The notes: generated by a model not told the origin, from the letters alone. A DNA stretch of 64,000 bases from an uncultured Prevotellaceae bacterium (GCA_900320845.1 ONTS01000004.1:22033-86032); one strand, 5' to 3'. Positions 34,837-44,421 are shown, numbered from the stretch's first letter. Numbers and translations are program-made.

Positions 34837-34872
34837 TGCATCGCAGATAAAGCACCTGATGAACGTAACACT

Positions 34873-35622
34873 ATGATAAGAGTCAAACTGATCCTTCTAC
34901 TTCTTGTGACGCACTGCCTGTGTGTGTCGGGGCAAGAGGCTTCCGACGACTTCGGTATGTGGTACACCGTTGGGGTAAAGAAGACGCTGTCGGAGAAGGT
35001 AAGTGTGTTGTTAGAGGGCGAATACCGCACGCGCAACAAAAGCCGCACCTCCGACCGGTGGAGCGGAGCTGCCGAAGTGTCGTATAAGCCGCACCCCTTA
35101 CTGAAGGTAGAGGGCGGATACAAGCTGATAGACGATAACCAGTCAGAAAAGATAAGCTACACAAAAGAAGGCACGCTGCACCACTGGCGACCTTCTTATT
35201 GGCGCCTGCGACACAGAGTGTATGCCGGACTGGAGTTGGGCAAGAAGTTCAACCGTCTGAGTATTGCATGGCGAGAGCGCTGGCAATATACGTACCATGG
35301 TACGAGTTTGGTAGAGCGTTACGACTTTGAGGATGAGCGTTGGGAAGAGCATCGAACAGATAGCAAGGCGAAACACGAGTTGCGGTCACGCCTGAAGGTG
35401 GAATATGACTTCCCTCATTGGAAGCTGGACCCGGAGTTCAGCGTCGAGTTTTTCAACACTACGCGTACTGATAAAATACGTATGACGCTTGGCACAGAGT
35501 ATAAGATACAAAAAAAGCATGTGCTGGCAGCCTTCTACCGTTTTCAGTTCAACAACGAGCCCGGCAGCGGTGCCGACTACAATGAGCACATCATAGGCCT
35601 GGGCTACGAATTTCATTTCTGA
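34873..35622 (+). CDS. DUF2490-like outer-membrane beta-barrel protein
   Basis: This 249-residue protein has a signal peptide (MIRVKLILLLLVTHCLCVSG, cleavage near SGQ) and a mature part of repeated amphipathic strands ending in an aromatic residue (GLGYEFHF), the usual signal for barrel insertion. The wording FGMWYTVGVKKTLSEKVSVLLEGEYRTRN fits DUF2490. It is likely a small outer-membrane barrel. It lies within the VTC cassette, between DUF4956 and the beta-helix lipoprotein, with gaps of only 30-40 bp. Confidence 0.85.
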   Translation: MIRVKLILLLLVTHCLCVSGQEASDDFGMWYTVGVKKTLSEKVSVLLEGEYRTRNKSRTSDRWSGAAEVSYKPHPLLKVEGGYKLIDDNQSEKISYTKEGTLHHWRPSYWRLRHRVYAGLELGKKFNRLSIAWRERWQYTYHGTSLVERYDFEDERWEEHRTDSKAKHELRSRLKVEYDFPHWKLDPEFSVEFFNTTRTDKIRMTLGTEYKIQKKHVLAAFYRFQFNNEPGSGADYNEHIIGLGYEFHF

Positions 35623-35652
35623 TTTTACCCTCTCCCTTATAAGCCAATCGTC

Positions 35653-36858
35653 ATGCGTCATTCCCTGTTCCGTGTCCCCCTGCTTCTCCTCGCTCTGACA
35701 GTAAGTATCGCTTCGTGTGTCAAGGACGACTCGTCCTTAGACGATTTGCTGCAGCGCTATGCCGACGATGCCGACCAGAACGTGAAGAATATCAGCTTCT
35801 ACTACGGCACTTCTGATGACGATGAGGACGATATAACGCTTCCCGCCTCCGACTCCGTGGAGCATTTCGACGTTCTGCATACCATTGACATTGTTTACGA
35901 TGGCAATAAAGCGTCTGTCAGCACGTTGCCTTCGGGCGTGCAGAGTATCTGCAACGGCGCCCGAGTGGAGATTACTTCCACCTTGCCCCATGTACGCTAC
36001 ATCGTGAGCGGCAGCAGCAGCGACGGACAGCTTAGCATACAGAGTGTAGAAAAGTTCCGCCTCGACCTCAATGGTGTGACATTGTGCAGCACCGACGGAC
36101 CAGCCATCTACAGCCAGTGTAGTAAGAAGATGTTTGTGGTGTTGGCCAACGGCACACTCAACACACTGACCGATGGAGCCGTATATACCCCCCTTGCCGA
36201 GAAAAAGATGAAAGGTGCCCTCTACACCCGCGGCAATCTCATCATATCTGGCGGCGGTGCGCTGACGGTGACAGGCCAAACGCACAATGCCATTGCTACT
36301 GACGACTATCTGCGTGTACGTTCCGGCTGTCAGTTGTTTGTCAATGCCGAAGGAGGCCACGGACTGAAAGCCAACGAAGGCATCTACATCAACGGAAGCG
36401 TGGTGAACATCAGTGTAACAGCGTCGGGAGGTAAGGGCCTGAACAGCGAGTCGGACATCGTCATCGACGGAGGACACACGACGGTGATAGCCGAGGCTAC
36501 TTCACTGATAGTTGAACCGTCGGACACTACCCACTGCGCTGGAGTGAAAAGCGACAACCACATCACCGTGAACGGTGGCATACTGAACATCCTTTGTTTG
36601 GGCGACAATGCCAAAGGCATGAAGAGCGACGGCAATATGACGCTCAATGGTGGCGAGGTAAACATCGTGACAAAGGGACTTACTCTTCTTAGCAAACCCA
36701 AGGCTTTGAAGTGCGAAAACAACCTCTACATTAACGGTGGTGAGTTGTATGCCTATGCTTTGCATGCCAAGCCCGTCGACGCCGACGGACAGATGACAGT
36801 GCAAAGCCGATACAACAAGATGGTGAACACGCCACACCTGTTCTACATCCGCTACTGA
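35653..36858 (+). CDS. Cthe_2159-like beta-helix carbohydrate-binding lipoprotein
   Basis: This 401-residue lipoprotein (lipobox in TVSIASC) has a mature region of repeated short strands with Asn/Gly turns (DNHITVNGGILNILCLGDNA, SDGNMTLNGGEVNI, ENNLYINGGELYAYA). These indicate a right-handed beta-helix like the Cthe_2159 / DUF4353 family, known to bind acidic polysaccharides. The acidic patch SDDDEDD near the mature N-terminus may bind metal. It is the last gene of the VTC cassette. In other bacteria, VTC and DUF4956 genes also accompany this family, often with a CotH kinase, which is absent here. Confidence 0.83.
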   Translation: MRHSLFRVPLLLLALTVSIASCVKDDSSLDDLLQRYADDADQNVKNISFYYGTSDDDEDDITLPASDSVEHFDVLHTIDIVYDGNKASVSTLPSGVQSICNGARVEITSTLPHVRYIVSGSSSDGQLSIQSVEKFRLDLNGVTLCSTDGPAIYSQCSKKMFVVLANGTLNTLTDGAVYTPLAEKKMKGALYTRGNLIISGGGALTVTGQTHNAIATDDYLRVRSGCQLFVNAEGGHGLKANEGIYINGSVVNISVTASGGKGLNSESDIVIDGGHTTVIAEATSLIVEPSDTTHCAGVKSDNHITVNGGILNILCLGDNAKGMKSDGNMTLNGGEVNIVTKGLTLLSKPKALKCENNLYINGGELYAYALHAKPVDADGQMTVQSRYNKMVNTPHLFYIRY

Positions 36859-36913
36859 TACCATGTTGGTTAGAAAAATAGCGTTCTTTTACTGCTAATT
36901 CAAAAGAAATCAA

Positions 36914-36921
36914 TAAATTTG
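36914..36921 (+). promoter_or_regulatory. Bacteroidota -7 box for the M6 protease gene
   Basis: TAAATTTG matches TAnnTTTG and lies 73 bases before the ATG at 36995. Confidence 0.55.
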
Positions 36922-36994
36922 TAAATTGAACGAGTGTGCGCCATGAGTCACGCTTGTATATAGAGTAGAATATTAACCCTAAAGCTTTATTATT

Positions 36995-39349
36995 ATGAAA
37001 CTTAATTATGTTTTACGCATACAGTTATTGCTGTTGATGGTCCTCTTTTCCGTCAATGGAGTGAAGGCTATTCCTGCCGATCCTTCGTTGCGTCATCGGA
37101 TAGTGCTGACCGACGGTAGCATTGTAGAGGTGCAGCTTGTCGGCGACGAGTGGTTCAGTTACTACCGCGATGCGTCGGGCAATGTGTACACCTTGGAGCA
37201 GAGCACTCCCAGCATGAAACGCTATGCCAAACGTGATAAGAGTGTGGTGGAAGCTGGTATGCGTCGCGCCGCTGCGATGCGTGTTGCTGATGCACACAAT
37301 GTGTGTGGGCACCCCTATCCAGTGTTGCCGACAGCTAAACGTAAGACGATGAACTCGTCATCGCTTGACGCTTTCCGCGGAAGCAAACGTGGTTTGATAA
37401 TCATGGTAAACTTTCAGGATGTGTCATACGTTACCCCTAATCCCAAGAATTTCTACAACAAGGTAGCCAACCAGCTGAATTTCTCACAAGGTAACTACAA
37501 ACTGAGTATCCGCGACTACTTCTTGAAGCAGAGTTACGGACGTTTCGATTTGCAGTTTGACATCATCGGTCCCGTGACCGTATCGCAAGACATGGAGTAC
37601 TATGGAGCACAGGAAGGGAGCACCCACGACGTGCGTGCTGCTGAAATGGTGAAGGAAGCCATCGAGCTGGTTGCCGACTCCGTCAACTTCAGCGACTACG
37701 ACTGGGACAACGACGGCGAAGTGGACAACGTGTTTGTGCTGTTTGCCGGTCACAACCAGGCTGAAGGCGCTGGCGAAAGCACCATCTGGCCCCACAAGTG
37801 GTCGTTGAGCTCAGGTGTGGGCTCAGCATTAACATTGCAGGGCATGCACATCAACACTTATGCCTGCTCTTCAGAGATGCGTGGAAGCAGTGGAAAAGTA
37901 AACTGCGGCATAGGAACATTCTGCCATGAGTTTTCCCATTGCATGGGCTTCCCCGACCTGTACGACACCTCTTATTCCGGAAACATCGGCGTAGGTACAT
38001 GGGATATCATGGGCAGCGGCTCTTACAGACAGAATGGTTTCAACCCCATGGACTATTCCGGATTTGAGCGCTGGACAGCAGGATGGCTTGAGCCCATAGA
38101 ATTAACAGACCCGGTGGTGATAGAAAATATGAAACCCATTGAGGAAAACGGCGAGATGTACTACATAGACTGCGAAAGCCCGACCGGTCAAGAGTACTAC
38201 ATACTTGAGAATCGTGATGTGACGAACATGTATGCGTACGGTCATCATCCTCGCGGACTGCTCATTTCACACATCGACTATAATTACTATGCATGGTATT
38301 ACAACAAGGTGAATACCTTCGGCTCGTTCTACGAATACGACTACAATCAAGGTAAGTGGATTTCCAGGCAGAACAACCACATGCGCTGGCAGGTGATTCC
38401 CGCCGACAACAACATGCAACAGTACACCGGTCAGACTGGCGACGTGTACCCCTATACCTCAGGCAGCACCACAAACAACTCCCTCGACGAGACCACCACG
38501 CCCAAGATGGTGAGATACAATAGTGGGGAGAATGCTTTAGATTTTGCCGACCATGGCATCAGCAACATCACCCGCAATGCCGACGGCACCATCAGCTTCA
38601 GTTACCGCAACGGCACTGCTACAGATAATATTTCCTACAAGTCGCTGTATCTGGATGAACGTGTGACGGCAGAGCAGGTATATGACGGCGGCGTCTACAA
38701 CGTGAATAGTAATATCATGTTCCCCAACGGCCATTGGCGCACAGTATGGTTGCCCTTCAATATGACCCGTGAGGAGCTGAAAGAGGCACTGGGAGACAAC
38801 GTGGAAGTGGCATACTTCAACAACGTGAACATCAACGGCACTGTCATGGAGCTGAACTTCAAGACCGTGCAGACAGGTATCATAGCCAACCAGCCCTGCC
38901 TTATCAAGATGAACACTACCGATTGGGACTACACAGAGCTGGGCCTGCTGATGCAGAAACTGGTCAACCCCAGCACCAATGCCGCACAACAGCAGATCGG
39001 CGACTACACCTTCAAGGGACAAAAGTCTACCGGACAGATAACGATAGCTCATGCCGGCAGCGAGGCGCGCAACTATCCCTACTACGAAAGCGCCCCCAAG
39101 ACATGGCCCGACACTGAGACCGTGAAAGCCTACGAAGCCTATTTCAGCAGCAGCAAGCGCGATAAGATAGACTATACCTACGACAAAATAGTGACATCTA
39201 TTGACGGCGTGGAGAACGATGTAGACGGAATCAACGTGCACAACGTCTACGACCTGAAGGGTAATATCGTGAAAAAGAATGCCAAAAACACTCAAGGTCT
39301 GACTCCGGGCACATACATTTTCGGAGGCAAGAAAGTATTGGTGAAATAG
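36995..39349 (+). CDS. Secreted M6-family metalloprotease
   Basis: This 784-residue secreted zinc protease has a signal peptide (about residues 1-26). Its M6-like domain contains the zinc motif CHEFSHCMGFPDLYD at about residue 309 and the Met-turn-like GTWDIMGSGSY about 25 residues later. The C-terminal part is beta-rich. The last 40 residues (VHNVYDLKGNIVKKN then GLTPGTYIFGGKKVLVK) look like the short C-terminal sequence found on many secreted Prevotella proteins, so export by a type IX system is plausible. It may degrade host or dietary protein. It appears to be transcribed alone. Confidence 0.88.
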   Translation: MKLNYVLRIQLLLLMVLFSVNGVKAIPADPSLRHRIVLTDGSIVEVQLVGDEWFSYYRDASGNVYTLEQSTPSMKRYAKRDKSVVEAGMRRAAAMRVADAHNVCGHPYPVLPTAKRKTMNSSSLDAFRGSKRGLIIMVNFQDVSYVTPNPKNFYNKVANQLNFSQGNYKLSIRDYFLKQSYGRFDLQFDIIGPVTVSQDMEYYGAQEGSTHDVRAAEMVKEAIELVADSVNFSDYDWDNDGEVDNVFVLFAGHNQAEGAGESTIWPHKWSLSSGVGSALTLQGMHINTYACSSEMRGSSGKVNCGIGTFCHEFSHCMGFPDLYDTSYSGNIGVGTWDIMGSGSYRQNGFNPMDYSGFERWTAGWLEPIELTDPVVIENMKPIEENGEMYYIDCESPTGQEYYILENRDVTNMYAYGHHPRGLLISHIDYNYYAWYYNKVNTFGSFYEYDYNQGKWISRQNNHMRWQVIPADNNMQQYTGQTGDVYPYTSGSTTNNSLDETTTPKMVRYNSGENALDFADHGISNITRNADGTISFSYRNGTATDNISYKSLYLDERVTAEQVYDGGVYNVNSNIMFPNGHWRTVWLPFNMTREELKEALGDNVEVAYFNNVNINGTVMELNFKTVQTGIIANQPCLIKMNTTDWDYTELGLLMQKLVNPSTNAAQQQIGDYTFKGQKSTGQITIAHAGSEARNYPYYESAPKTWPDTETVKAYEAYFSSSKRDKIDYTYDKIVTSIDGVENDVDGINVHNVYDLKGNIVKKNAKNTQGLTPGTYIFGGKKVLVK

Positions 39350-39366
39350 TGTTGCTTGCAAATATT

Positions 39367-39411
39367 AAAGGATATGTCCGGCTTTACCGGTATAAATAAA
39401 ATATCCTTTTT
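39367..39411 (+). terminator. Rho-independent terminator after the M6 protease gene
   Basis: AAAGGATAT (39367-39375) pairs with ATATCCTTT (39401-39409), with an inner CCGG/CCGG pairing and a T-run to 39411. Confidence 0.75.
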
Positions 39412-39492
39412 GACCACATAAACAAGTATTGAGGCACAGGTATACCCTACCTTTGTGCCTCACTCTTCTTCAATATGTCACAAATTTATGCG

Positions 39493-39500
39493 TACCTTTG
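39493..39500 (+). promoter_or_regulatory. Bacteroidota -7 box for the U32 gene
   Basis: TACCTTTG matches TAnnTTTG. Only 4 bases separate it from the ATG at 39505, so the transcript should be essentially leaderless. Confidence 0.65.
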
Positions 39501-39504
39501 CGCC

Positions 39505-40767
39505 ATGAATCCCCAAGACAACCATCTTTTCGAGCTTATGGCTCCAGTAGGGTCGCTGGACAGTCTTCAGGCCGCTCTTCAAGCTGGTGCTGACTCTGTG
39601 TATTTTGGAGTGGAACAGCTAAATATGCGTGCACATTCGGCGAATCATTTCACTGTCGACGACCTACGATACATTGCCACTACATGCAATGATAGAGGCG
39701 TGAAGACCTATCTCACAGTGAATACCATCATCTACGAGGAGGAATTGCCACTGATGCGTCATATTCTTACAGCCGCCAAGGCAGCCGGTATCACAGCGGT
39801 GATAGCCAGCGATGTGGCAGTGATGACGTATGCACGGTCCATAGGGATGACGGTGCATTTGTCTACGCAGCTCAATATCTCCAACACCGAGGCGCTGAAG
39901 TTCTATGCGCAGTTTGCCGATGTCGTGGTATTGGCGCGCGAACTGACCATAGAGCAGGTGTCAGCCATCCACAAAGACATCGTGGAGCAGAACATCTGCG
40001 GACCCGGCGGAGCACTCATCCGCATAGAGATGTTCTGCCATGGCGCTCTGTGTATGGCTGTAAGCGGGAAATGCTACATGAGTCTGCACGAGGCAAACCG
40101 TTCCGCCAACCGTGGCGAATGTGCGCAGATATGCCGTCGTTCGTATATACTCACCGACACCGAGACAGGGAACGAAATAGAGGTGGACAACAAATACCTT
40201 ATGAGTCCTAAAGACTTGAAGACTATTCGGTTCCTCGACCGCATGCTATCGGCAGGCGTGCAAGTGTTCAAGATAGAGGGCCGGGCCCGTGGACCAGAAT
40301 ATGTGTACACTGTAGTAAAGGCTTATAAGGAGGCTTTGGAGGCAGTGACAGCAGGAAAGGAACACTATACAGAAGCACACAAAGACGAATGGGACAAGCA
40401 ACTGGCAACGGTGTTCAATCGCGGATTCTGGGATGGCTACTACCAAGGGCAACAACTTGGAGAGTGGAACAAACACTACGGATCCAATGCTACTGAAAGA
40501 AAGGTGCTTGTGGGCAAGGTCAGCAAATACTTCAGCAAGATCTGTGTAGCCGAAATTGCCGTTCAGGCCAACACCTTCGACGTGGGTGACCGCATGCTAA
40601 TAACCGGTCCGACAACGGGCGTCATGTTTGTCGACGTCAACGAACTACACGACGACGACGGAACAATACAACAGGCACAACAAGGGACGCTCGTCAGCTT
40701 TAAGGTGCCTGATAAAGTGAGGCCCAACGATAAAGTGTTCAGAATAGAAAAAATAAAATCACAATAA
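39505..40767 (+). CDS. U32-family protein (TrhP/YegQ-like)
   Basis: The protein has about 420 residues. It opens with LMAPVGSLDSLQAALQAGADSVYFG, has the U32 signature CHGALCMAVSGKCYMS, then CAQICRRSY, and KIEGRARGPEYVY. The clustered Cys can hold an Fe-S cluster. Members such as TrhP take part in tRNA uridine hydroxylation with prephenate; older names call them collagenase-like peptidases. A tRNA-modifying role is more likely here than proteolysis, since there is no signal peptide. The ATG at 39505 was chosen over 39475, which precedes the promoter box. Confidence 0.9.
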   Translation: MNPQDNHLFELMAPVGSLDSLQAALQAGADSVYFGVEQLNMRAHSANHFTVDDLRYIATTCNDRGVKTYLTVNTIIYEEELPLMRHILTAAKAAGITAVIASDVAVMTYARSIGMTVHLSTQLNISNTEALKFYAQFADVVVLARELTIEQVSAIHKDIVEQNICGPGGALIRIEMFCHGALCMAVSGKCYMSLHEANRSANRGECAQICRRSYILTDTETGNEIEVDNKYLMSPKDLKTIRFLDRMLSAGVQVFKIEGRARGPEYVYTVVKAYKEALEAVTAGKEHYTEAHKDEWDKQLATVFNRGFWDGYYQGQQLGEWNKHYGSNATERKVLVGKVSKYFSKICVAEIAVQANTFDVGDRMLITGPTTGVMFVDVNELHDDDGTIQQAQQGTLVSFKVPDKVRPNDKVFRIEKIKSQ

Positions 40768-40783
40768 AAAATAGGATGTATTT

Positions 40784-41350
40784 ATGAAAAAGACAGTATA
40801 TATACTCCTCCTGTTTTGCATCAGTCTCACAGCTTCAGCGCAGACAGAGAGCAAGTTTCCGTTTTCTATCAGTAAGCTGGAAGAGCTCTATGCCTTTCAC
40901 ACTAAAAGCCCACAGGCACCGGTATTTGCTGAATACATCCTCATTGATATCGACGAAGACGGCAAACAGGAGGTAGCCATGAAAACTAAGGATGGAAAGA
41001 TTAAGGCAGTCTTCTCCGACAGCGAAACAGACTTGAACCTCATTGCCTGGACCGACAAGCAACTGCATGACATCTACCTCTTCAAAGGAACCGTATGCTC
41101 AGCCGGCAATGCAGGAACGGATAATACTTCAGGAGCTTACAAGGTGTACAACATGCTGGAAGGCAGCGCACCTGTCAAGTGTGTGGAGGTAGAAGAAAAG
41201 TATGACCCTGCTACACACACCATGGTGGCGCAGTATATTGTAGACGGTGAGATAGCAGACGAAAAGATAGGGGAAAAGCTGATTAAGAAAATACACAGCA
41301 CCTCGATTGAAGTTCCTGCGTGGAAACCTGTCACTGATGAAATGAGATAA
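40784..41350 (+). CDS. Secreted hypothetical protein
   Basis: I do not recognise this 188-residue protein. It has a signal peptide (MKKTVYILLLFCISLTASAQ, cleavage near SAQ). The mature part contains YILIDIDEDGKQEVAMKTKDG, resembling a calcium-binding EF-hand-like or FG-GAP-like loop (DIDEDGKQE), and a beta-rich remainder. It starts 16 bp after the U32 gene and is probably in the same transcript. A periplasmic location is likely. Confidence 0.78.
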   Translation: MKKTVYILLLFCISLTASAQTESKFPFSISKLEELYAFHTKSPQAPVFAEYILIDIDEDGKQEVAMKTKDGKIKAVFSDSETDLNLIAWTDKQLHDIYLFKGTVCSAGNAGTDNTSGAYKVYNMLEGSAPVKCVEVEEKYDPATHTMVAQYIVDGEIADEKIGEKLIKKIHSTSIEVPAWKPVTDEMR

Positions 41351-41394
41351 GACCAGTCTTGCTGGGCAAGAATGACAAAGACAAACATATTCTT

Positions 41395-41817
41395 ATGACT
41401 ATTAACGAACAACAAGATGCCATCATCGAGGAGTTCAGTGCCTTTGATGATTGGATGGATAAATACCAGTTGCTCATAGACTTGGGCAACGAACAGCCTG
41501 CACTTGATGCGCAGTATAAGAACGAGCAGAACCTCATCGAGGGTTGCCAGAGCCGCGTGTGGCTTCAAGCCGACTACCACGACGGCATCATCGACTTTCA
41601 GGCTGAGAGCGATGCACTCATCGTAAAGGGTATCATTGCCCTGCTCATACAGGTGGTAAACCAACATACACCGCAGGAAATACTCGATGCCGACTTCTAT
41701 TTCATTGAACAGATAGGCTTGCGTGAGCACCTCTCTCCAACACGCAGTAACGGCTTGTTGGCAATGGTGAAACGCATTAAGGCTACGGCACTGGCTTACT
41801 CTATGAAAGAAGCTTGA
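41395..41817 (+). CDS. sufE: SufE family sulfur acceptor protein
   Basis: SufE accepts sulfur from the cysteine desulfurase SufS for Fe-S cluster assembly. The 140 residues include the conserved Cys in LIEGCQSRVWL (Cys51 counted from the ATG at 41395), and the length fits. The upstream in-frame TTG at 41359 was not used because family members begin as here (MTINEQQDAIIEEF). Other suf genes are not in the window. The gene precedes a SpoU methyltransferase gene by 12-27 bp. Confidence 0.92.
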   Translation: MTINEQQDAIIEEFSAFDDWMDKYQLLIDLGNEQPALDAQYKNEQNLIEGCQSRVWLQADYHDGIIDFQAESDALIVKGIIALLIQVVNQHTPQEILDADFYFIEQIGLREHLSPTRSNGLLAMVKRIKATALAYSMKEA

Positions 41818-41829
41818 CACCCATGTAAC

Positions 41830-42384
41830 ATGTCCGCTATCACCATGCGCAAACTCCGTACAATAGAAATGCATCGGCTCTCGGTTGAGCAGTTTCGGCA
41901 AGCCGATAAACTGCCACTCGTCGTGGTGCTCGACAACGTACGCTCGCTATACAACGTCGGCTCCATTTTCCGCACGTGCGATGCATTTCGCGTTGAGGCA
42001 CTATACCTCTGCGGCATCACCGCTACACCACCCCATCCCGAAGTGCATAAGACCGCACTCGGAGCCGAAGACAGCGTGGCATGGCAACACTTTGACAACA
42101 CAGAAGATGCCGTGGCACTATTGAAGCAAAAAGGATACCACGTCTTTGCCGTAGAACAGGCTGAAGGGGCAGCCAACCTCTTGGAGACATCCGTCGTCAA
42201 CAGCGATGTGCCGGCAGCGGTAATACTGGGCAATGAAGTGAAAGGCGTACAGCAACAGGTCATCGACCAATGCGACGGCTGTATAGAAATTCCGCAATAT
42301 GGTACCAAACACTCCATGAACGTAGCTATCACGGCAGGCATCATGATATGGGAATTTGCCAAACCATACATCAGCAAGCTATAA
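41830..42384 (+). CDS. SpoU/TrmH-family RNA 2'-O-methyltransferase
   Basis: This SPOUT-fold RNA methyltransferase has 184 residues. The three family motifs are visible: LDNVRSLYNVGSIFRTCDAF, AAVILGNEVKGV and IPQYGTKHSMNVAITAGIMIWEF, which form the knotted SAM-binding site. It lacks the N-terminal substrate-binding domain of RlmB-type enzymes, so a tRNA or other RNA target cannot be specified. The ATG at 41845 (MRKLRTIEMHRL) is an alternative start. Confidence 0.92.
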   Translation: MSAITMRKLRTIEMHRLSVEQFRQADKLPLVVVLDNVRSLYNVGSIFRTCDAFRVEALYLCGITATPPHPEVHKTALGAEDSVAWQHFDNTEDAVALLKQKGYHVFAVEQAEGAANLLETSVVNSDVPAAVILGNEVKGVQQQVIDQCDGCIEIPQYGTKHSMNVAITAGIMIWEFAKPYISKL

Positions 42385-42463
42385 AAACAACCAAAAATGG
42401 TTGCACAAATGTGATATATTGTGCTTATTCTCTAGACATTCTTGCTGTATGCAAATGTTTTTT

Positions 42464-42471
42464 TACCTTTG
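42464..42471 (+). promoter_or_regulatory. Bacteroidota -7 box for the etfBA operon
   Basis: TACCTTTG matches TAnnTTTG and lies about 51 bases before the etfB ATG. Confidence 0.6.
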
Positions 42472-42522
42472 TTGCGCCAAAAGCACAAAATGGAAATAGA
42501 AAATTAAACTAAGAAATAGACT

Positions 42523-43395
42523 ATGAGTTTAAAAATTGTAGTGCTTGCCAAGCAAGTACCCGACACACGTAATGTCGGAAAAGATGCCATGACGGCTGAG
42601 GGAACCGTAAACCGTGCAGCCCTGCCAGCCATCTTTAACCCTGAAGACCTCAATGCCTTGGAGCAGGCGTTGCATATCAAGGAGCAACATCCCGGCTCTA
42701 CTGTCGGGCTTCTTACCATGGGCCCGCCGCGTGCCGGTGAAATAATTCGTCAAGGACTGTACCGCGGTGCCGACACCGGTTGGCTGCTTACAGACCGTCT
42801 TTTTGCAGGAGCCGATACCCTGGCAACATCATACGCTTTAGCAACAGCTATTAAGAAGATTGGCGATGTCGACATTGTCATCGGCGGACGTCAAGCCATC
42901 GACGGCGACACAGCACAGGTAGGACCGCAGGTTGCCCAAAAACTCGGACTCAATCAGGTGACATACGCCGAAGAGATAGTGAAGATAGAAAACGGAAAGG
43001 CGCTCGTACGCCGCGTCATCGATGGTGGCGTAGAACTCGTTGAAGCACCGCTGCCTGTTGTCATTACCGTCAACGGAAGCGCTGCTCCTTGCCGTCCCTG
43101 CAATGCTAAACTCGTTATGAAGTACAAACGTGCCACATGTCCTATGGAACGTCCGGCTGAAGACGACGGATATGGATACCTCTACGAGGAGCGTCCCTAC
43201 CTCACCCTCAACCAATGGAGCGTGGCTGACGTCGACGGAGACCCTGAACAGTGTGGTCTGCCTGGCTCGCCTACAAAGGTGAAAACGGTCAAAAACATTG
43301 TATTCCAGGCTAAGGAGTCGAAAACTTTGACGGCTTCAGACGCTGACATCGACGGCATTATCAAAGAATTGTTGGACGAAAAAATCATCGGATAA
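42523..43395 (+). CDS. etfB: Electron transfer flavoprotein, beta subunit
   Basis: EtfB forms the AMP/FAD-binding heterodimer with EtfA and carries electrons from acyl-CoA dehydrogenases. The 290 residues open LKIVVLAKQVPDTRNVG and include VIGGRQAIDGDTAQVGPQVA. etfA follows after 2 bp and an acyl-CoA dehydrogenase lies just beyond, so the three form one functional unit. Whether this Etf is bifurcating cannot be decided by eye. Confidence 0.95.
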   Translation: MSLKIVVLAKQVPDTRNVGKDAMTAEGTVNRAALPAIFNPEDLNALEQALHIKEQHPGSTVGLLTMGPPRAGEIIRQGLYRGADTGWLLTDRLFAGADTLATSYALATAIKKIGDVDIVIGGRQAIDGDTAQVGPQVAQKLGLNQVTYAEEIVKIENGKALVRRVIDGGVELVEAPLPVVITVNGSAAPCRPCNAKLVMKYKRATCPMERPAEDDGYGYLYEERPYLTLNQWSVADVDGDPEQCGLPGSPTKVKTVKNIVFQAKESKTLTASDADIDGIIKELLDEKIIG

Positions 43396-43397
43396 GC

Positions 43398-44420
43398 ATG
43401 AACAACGTTTTTGTTTACATTGAAATAGAAGGCACCCTCGTACAGGAAGTATCGCAGGAATTGCTCACCAAAGGACGCAAACTCGCCAACCAGCTCGGCG
43501 TTGAACTCCACGCAGTGGTTATAGGTACGGACATCAAAGGTAAAGTGGAAGAACAAATACTGCCTTACGGCGTTGACAAGCTCTTCGTCTTCGACGGCGA
43601 AGGACTCTTCCCCTACACATCTGCACCCCACACCGATATCATTGTCAATCTTTTCAAGGAAGAAAACCCGCAGATATGCCTCATGGGTGCTACTGTCATC
43701 GGCCGCGACCTGGGACCGAGAGTAAGTTCATCGCTAACAAGCGGACTCACTGCCGATTGTACCGAATTGGAGATTGGCCCGTACGAGGACAAGAAGAGCG
43801 GCACCACTTACGACAACCTGCTCTACCAGATTCGCCCGGCATTCGGCGGAAACATCGTTGCCACTATCGTCAACCCCGACCATCGCCCACAGATGGCAAC
43901 AGTACGTAGCGGCGTCATGCAGAAAGCGGTCTACGAAGGTAAGGTTAAGAACGAAGTCGTTTATCCCGAAGTCTCCAAGTACGTCAGCCCCGAAGCCTTT
44001 GTCGTTAAAGTGTTGGAGCACCGCGTTGAGGCTGCCAAGCACAACCTGAAGGGTGCCCCCATCGTGGTTGCCGGAGGATATGGCGTCGGTTCCAAGGAAG
44101 GTTTCGACCAGCTGTTCGAGCTCGCCAAGGTGCTTCATGGTGAAGTGGGAGGAAGCCGTGCAGCAGTAGACGCTGGATGGATAGACCACGATCGCCAGAT
44201 AGGTCAGACTGGTGTCACCGTTCATCCTAAAGTATATATCGCATGCGGCATCAGCGGACAGATACAGCATATTGCCGGAATGCAGGATGCAGGTATCATC
44301 ATCTCTATCAACAACGACCCAGATGCGCCTATAAACAAGATTGCCGACTATGTCATTGTGGGAACGGTGGAAGAGGCTGTGCCGAAGCTTATCAAGTACT
44401 ACAAGCAGAACTCAAAGTGA
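43398..44420 (+). CDS. etfA: Electron transfer flavoprotein, alpha subunit
   Basis: EtfA binds the main FAD of the Etf heterodimer. The 340 residues show the C-terminal FAD domain: GGSRAAVDAGWIDHDRQIGQ, TVHPKVYIACGISGQIQH and INNDPDAPINKIADYVIVG. It is encoded 2 bp after etfB. Its stop is followed at once by the disrupted small membrane-protein frame at 44422-44598 and then the acyl-CoA dehydrogenase gene. Confidence 0.95.
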   Translation: MNNVFVYIEIEGTLVQEVSQELLTKGRKLANQLGVELHAVVIGTDIKGKVEEQILPYGVDKLFVFDGEGLFPYTSAPHTDIIVNLFKEENPQICLMGATVIGRDLGPRVSSSLTSGLTADCTELEIGPYEDKKSGTTYDNLLYQIRPAFGGNIVATIVNPDHRPQMATVRSGVMQKAVYEGKVKNEVVYPEVSKYVSPEAFVVKVLEHRVEAAKHNLKGAPIVVAGGYGVGSKEGFDQLFELAKVLHGEVGGSRAAVDAGWIDHDRQIGQTGVTVHPKVYIACGISGQIQHIAGMQDAGIIISINNDPDAPINKIADYVIVGTVEEAVPKLIKYYKQNSK

Positions 44421-44421
44421 C

